From Bifidobacterium callimiconis (lineage in GTDB: Bacteria > Actinomycetota > Actinomycetes > Actinomycetales > Bifidobacteriaceae), in NCBI RefSeq assembly GCF_003952005.1, contig NZ_QXGJ01000002.1, positions 124,001-188,000 of the forward strand: a DNA stretch of 64,000 nucleotides, given 5' to 3'. Below are positions 62,816 to 64,000 of the stretch, in pieces. The notes beneath the pieces were generated by a model. The model was not told the origin of the DNA. It saw only the letters and a list, made by a program, of their open reading frames with translations, and searched no databases. Positions within the stretch are counted from its first letter, which is position 1. Every line of letters starts with the position of its first letter. A program made the translations under genes and the position numbers.

Positions 62816-64000
<1,185 letters not shown>

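Overview
The window reads as a chromosomal segment of a Bifidobacterium (family Bifidobacteriaceae, high-GC Actinobacteria). The grounds are high GC, leaderless or GTG/TTG-initiated genes, an actinobacterial EF-P loop, a Pup-ligase locus without proteasome subunits, a helicase-dead PriA and MoxR/DUF58/VWA and WXG100 genes. The species cannot be fixed from the sequence alone. Most of it is ordinary core genome, densely packed. No tRNA, rRNA, CRISPR array, prophage or intact insertion sequence was seen.

Layout. 1-955: 3' part-missing fba (class II aldolase). 956-1791: gene-free, with a 190-bp multi-arm palindrome. 1792-3912: MarR regulator plus MFS efflux pump. 4043-6462: aminotransferase and GT2 glycosyltransferase. 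6582-9758: FMN riboswitch, ribU, and a single-polypeptide ECF module (two ATPases plus EcfT) whose linker is encoded by a mobile-type palindromic repeat. 9884-13622: clpC and a tandem Usp. 13830-15302: DUF3027 gene and a long CspA-like protein. 15395-18972: histidine kinase, response regulator and a TPM-domain membrane protein. 19124-23369: WXG100 protein, groEL with two tandem CIRCE sites, cspA, LytR_C protein, ung. 23399-28679: six-gene MoxR/DUF58/VWA operon. 28787-30702: a WXG-like small protein overlapping a large lipase-domain protein, a candidate type VII secretion pair. 30756-35143: purB, a kinase-like/flippase membrane protein, hup. 35311-41368: pupylation locus (mpa, dop, an IMPase-like gene, pup, pafA). 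41489-44457: serB and the Ktr potassium channel genes. 44535-44728: second copy of the palindromic repeat. 44755-54489: rsmB, fmt, HAD phosphatase, priA, metK, rpoZ, ilvD. 54535-55046: terminator, third repeat copy and a long hairpin that duplicates the end of gmk. 55033-62638: gmk, pyrF, carB, carA, nusB, efp, all on one strand. 62816-64000: tuf, cut at its 5' end by the window.

How it fits together. The car/pyrF/gmk cluster, purB, ilvD, metK and serB supply nucleotides, amino acids and SAM. nusB, efp, tuf, rpoZ, rsmB and fmt serve transcription and translation. clpC, groEL, csp and Usp are stress functions. ribU with its riboswitch brings in riboflavin, with the adjacent fused ECF module as the likely energiser.

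The items most worth following up are: (1) the WXG/lipase pair, whose large partner carries a YSEAD secretion-type motif matching the YSDAE of the WXG100 protein 10 kb away; (2) an identical 23-bp sequence upstream of both WXG loci; (3) a complete repeat copy read in frame inside the ECF gene; (4) a Pup system with no proteasome genes, a Pup ending in Glu, an Mpa without the docking tail and an inserted IMPase-like gene lacking a metal ligand; (5) gmk with strikingly different codon choice next to an inverted repeat that contains its own stop codon.
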